The position numbers and the translations under genes were made by a program. This document shows, one piece after another, positions 13,930 to 14,043 of a stretch of DNA of 14,043 bases; the first letter of the stretch is position 1, and every line of letters begins with the position of its first letter. Source of the stretch: an uncultured Lachnospiraceae bacterium (GTDB taxonomy: Bacteria; Bacillota; Clostridia; Lachnospirales; Lachnospiraceae); assembly GCA_905197485.1 (NCBI GenBank), contig CAJJYZ010000048.1, forward strand, positions 1 to 14,043, written 5' to 3'. Below the pieces are notes generated by a model, which was not told the DNA's origin, did no database searches, and saw nothing but the letters and a program-made list of their open reading frames with translations.

Positions 13930-13970
13930 AAGGGAGATTGCGCGTTCGGCAGTCTCCCTTGCTTAATTTC
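13930..13970 (+). terminator. Hairpin terminator after metF
   Basis: AAGGGAGATTGC (13930-13941) pairs with GCAGTCTCCCTT (13949-13960) over 12 bp with one G·T pair and a 7-nt loop, 15 bp after the metF stop. The following GCTTAATTTC is only a weak T-tract, so termination may be partial. Confidence 0.7.
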
Positions 13971-14043
13971 AGAGCAATTGAAAAAAGAGCTGTCAAGCAT
14001 TTTTGAAAATGTCCCAAAATAAGTAAAACATTTGCCCCGGATT
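13971..14043. other. Non-coding tail of the window, possible edge of a mobile element
   Basis: No ORF with an RBS. It holds a perfect inverted repeat CATTTTTGAAAATG (13999-14012) inside GAGCTGTCAAG...GTCCC and a second, related CATTTGCCCC about 17 bases further on. Such TGTCAAG/ATGTCC-type ends remind me of IS21-family termini in Firmicutes, but the window ends before any transposase could be seen. Confidence 0.25.

Noticed and set aside
1..14043. CRISPR array, tRNA, rRNA, phage, defence or toxin-antitoxin system
   Set aside because: No regularly spaced repeats, no cloverleaf-like segments and no protein with such hallmarks were seen in reading both strands.

Overview
The window looks like chromosomal DNA of a low-to-moderate-GC Gram-positive anaerobe of the class Clostridia, most likely a gut Lachnospiraceae. 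This rests on the look of the proteins, strong GGAGG-type ribosome binding sites, frequent GTG/TTG starts, a molybdenum-hydroxylase-type maturation gene (XdhC) and clostridial-type MetF and short MetE proteins. The genus cannot be read from the sequence alone. Nearly all of the window is coding.

Layout. (1) 1-161 is the 3' end of rplL, closed by a strong terminator. (2) 255-2816 encodes an 853-residue cytoplasmic transglutaminase-like protein. It carries a second, catalytically dead copy of its transglutaminase/beta-sandwich unit and a cysteine-poor thioredoxin-like tail, and is followed by two terminator hairpins. (3) xdhC (minus, 2909-3736) diverges from a tightly packed seven-gene plus-strand operon (3823-9380): a molybdopterin-binding protein with a C-terminal Cys cluster, moaC, moaA, a MOSC-domain protein, then modA-modB-modC. 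Gaps are 1-3 bp, with one 11-bp overlap. The operon joins molybdate import to the first steps of molybdenum cofactor (Moco) synthesis and to late handling of the cofactor. XdhC would load finished, sulfurated cofactor into a xanthine-dehydrogenase-type enzyme. Genes for MPT synthase (moaD/moaE) and mobA are not in the window. (4) A convergent minus-strand gene (9390-9947) encodes a TudS/DUF523-like putative Fe-S desulfidase with a TTG start and a near-perfect Shine-Dalgarno. (5) A histidine phosphatase and a LysR regulator (10189-11812) form a two-gene unit. (6) The LysR gene is followed by a textbook MET-box palindrome overlapping its stop codon, a LysR-style activator promoter, a short (C-terminal-domain-only) cobalamin-independent methionine synthase family gene, and metF (11916-13914), ending in a hairpin. 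The last ~80 bases are non-coding and may be the edge of a mobile element.

How it works together: two metabolic modules are visible, molybdenum uptake/Moco synthesis and methionine/methyl-folate metabolism, the latter with its likely regulator and operator. I do not see phage, CRISPR, toxin-antitoxin or defence genes. The parts that best merit a second look are the duplicated transglutaminase protein, the MET-box/LysR circuit in a clostridium, the short MetE next to MetF, and the Cys-rich tail on the molybdopterin-binding protein.
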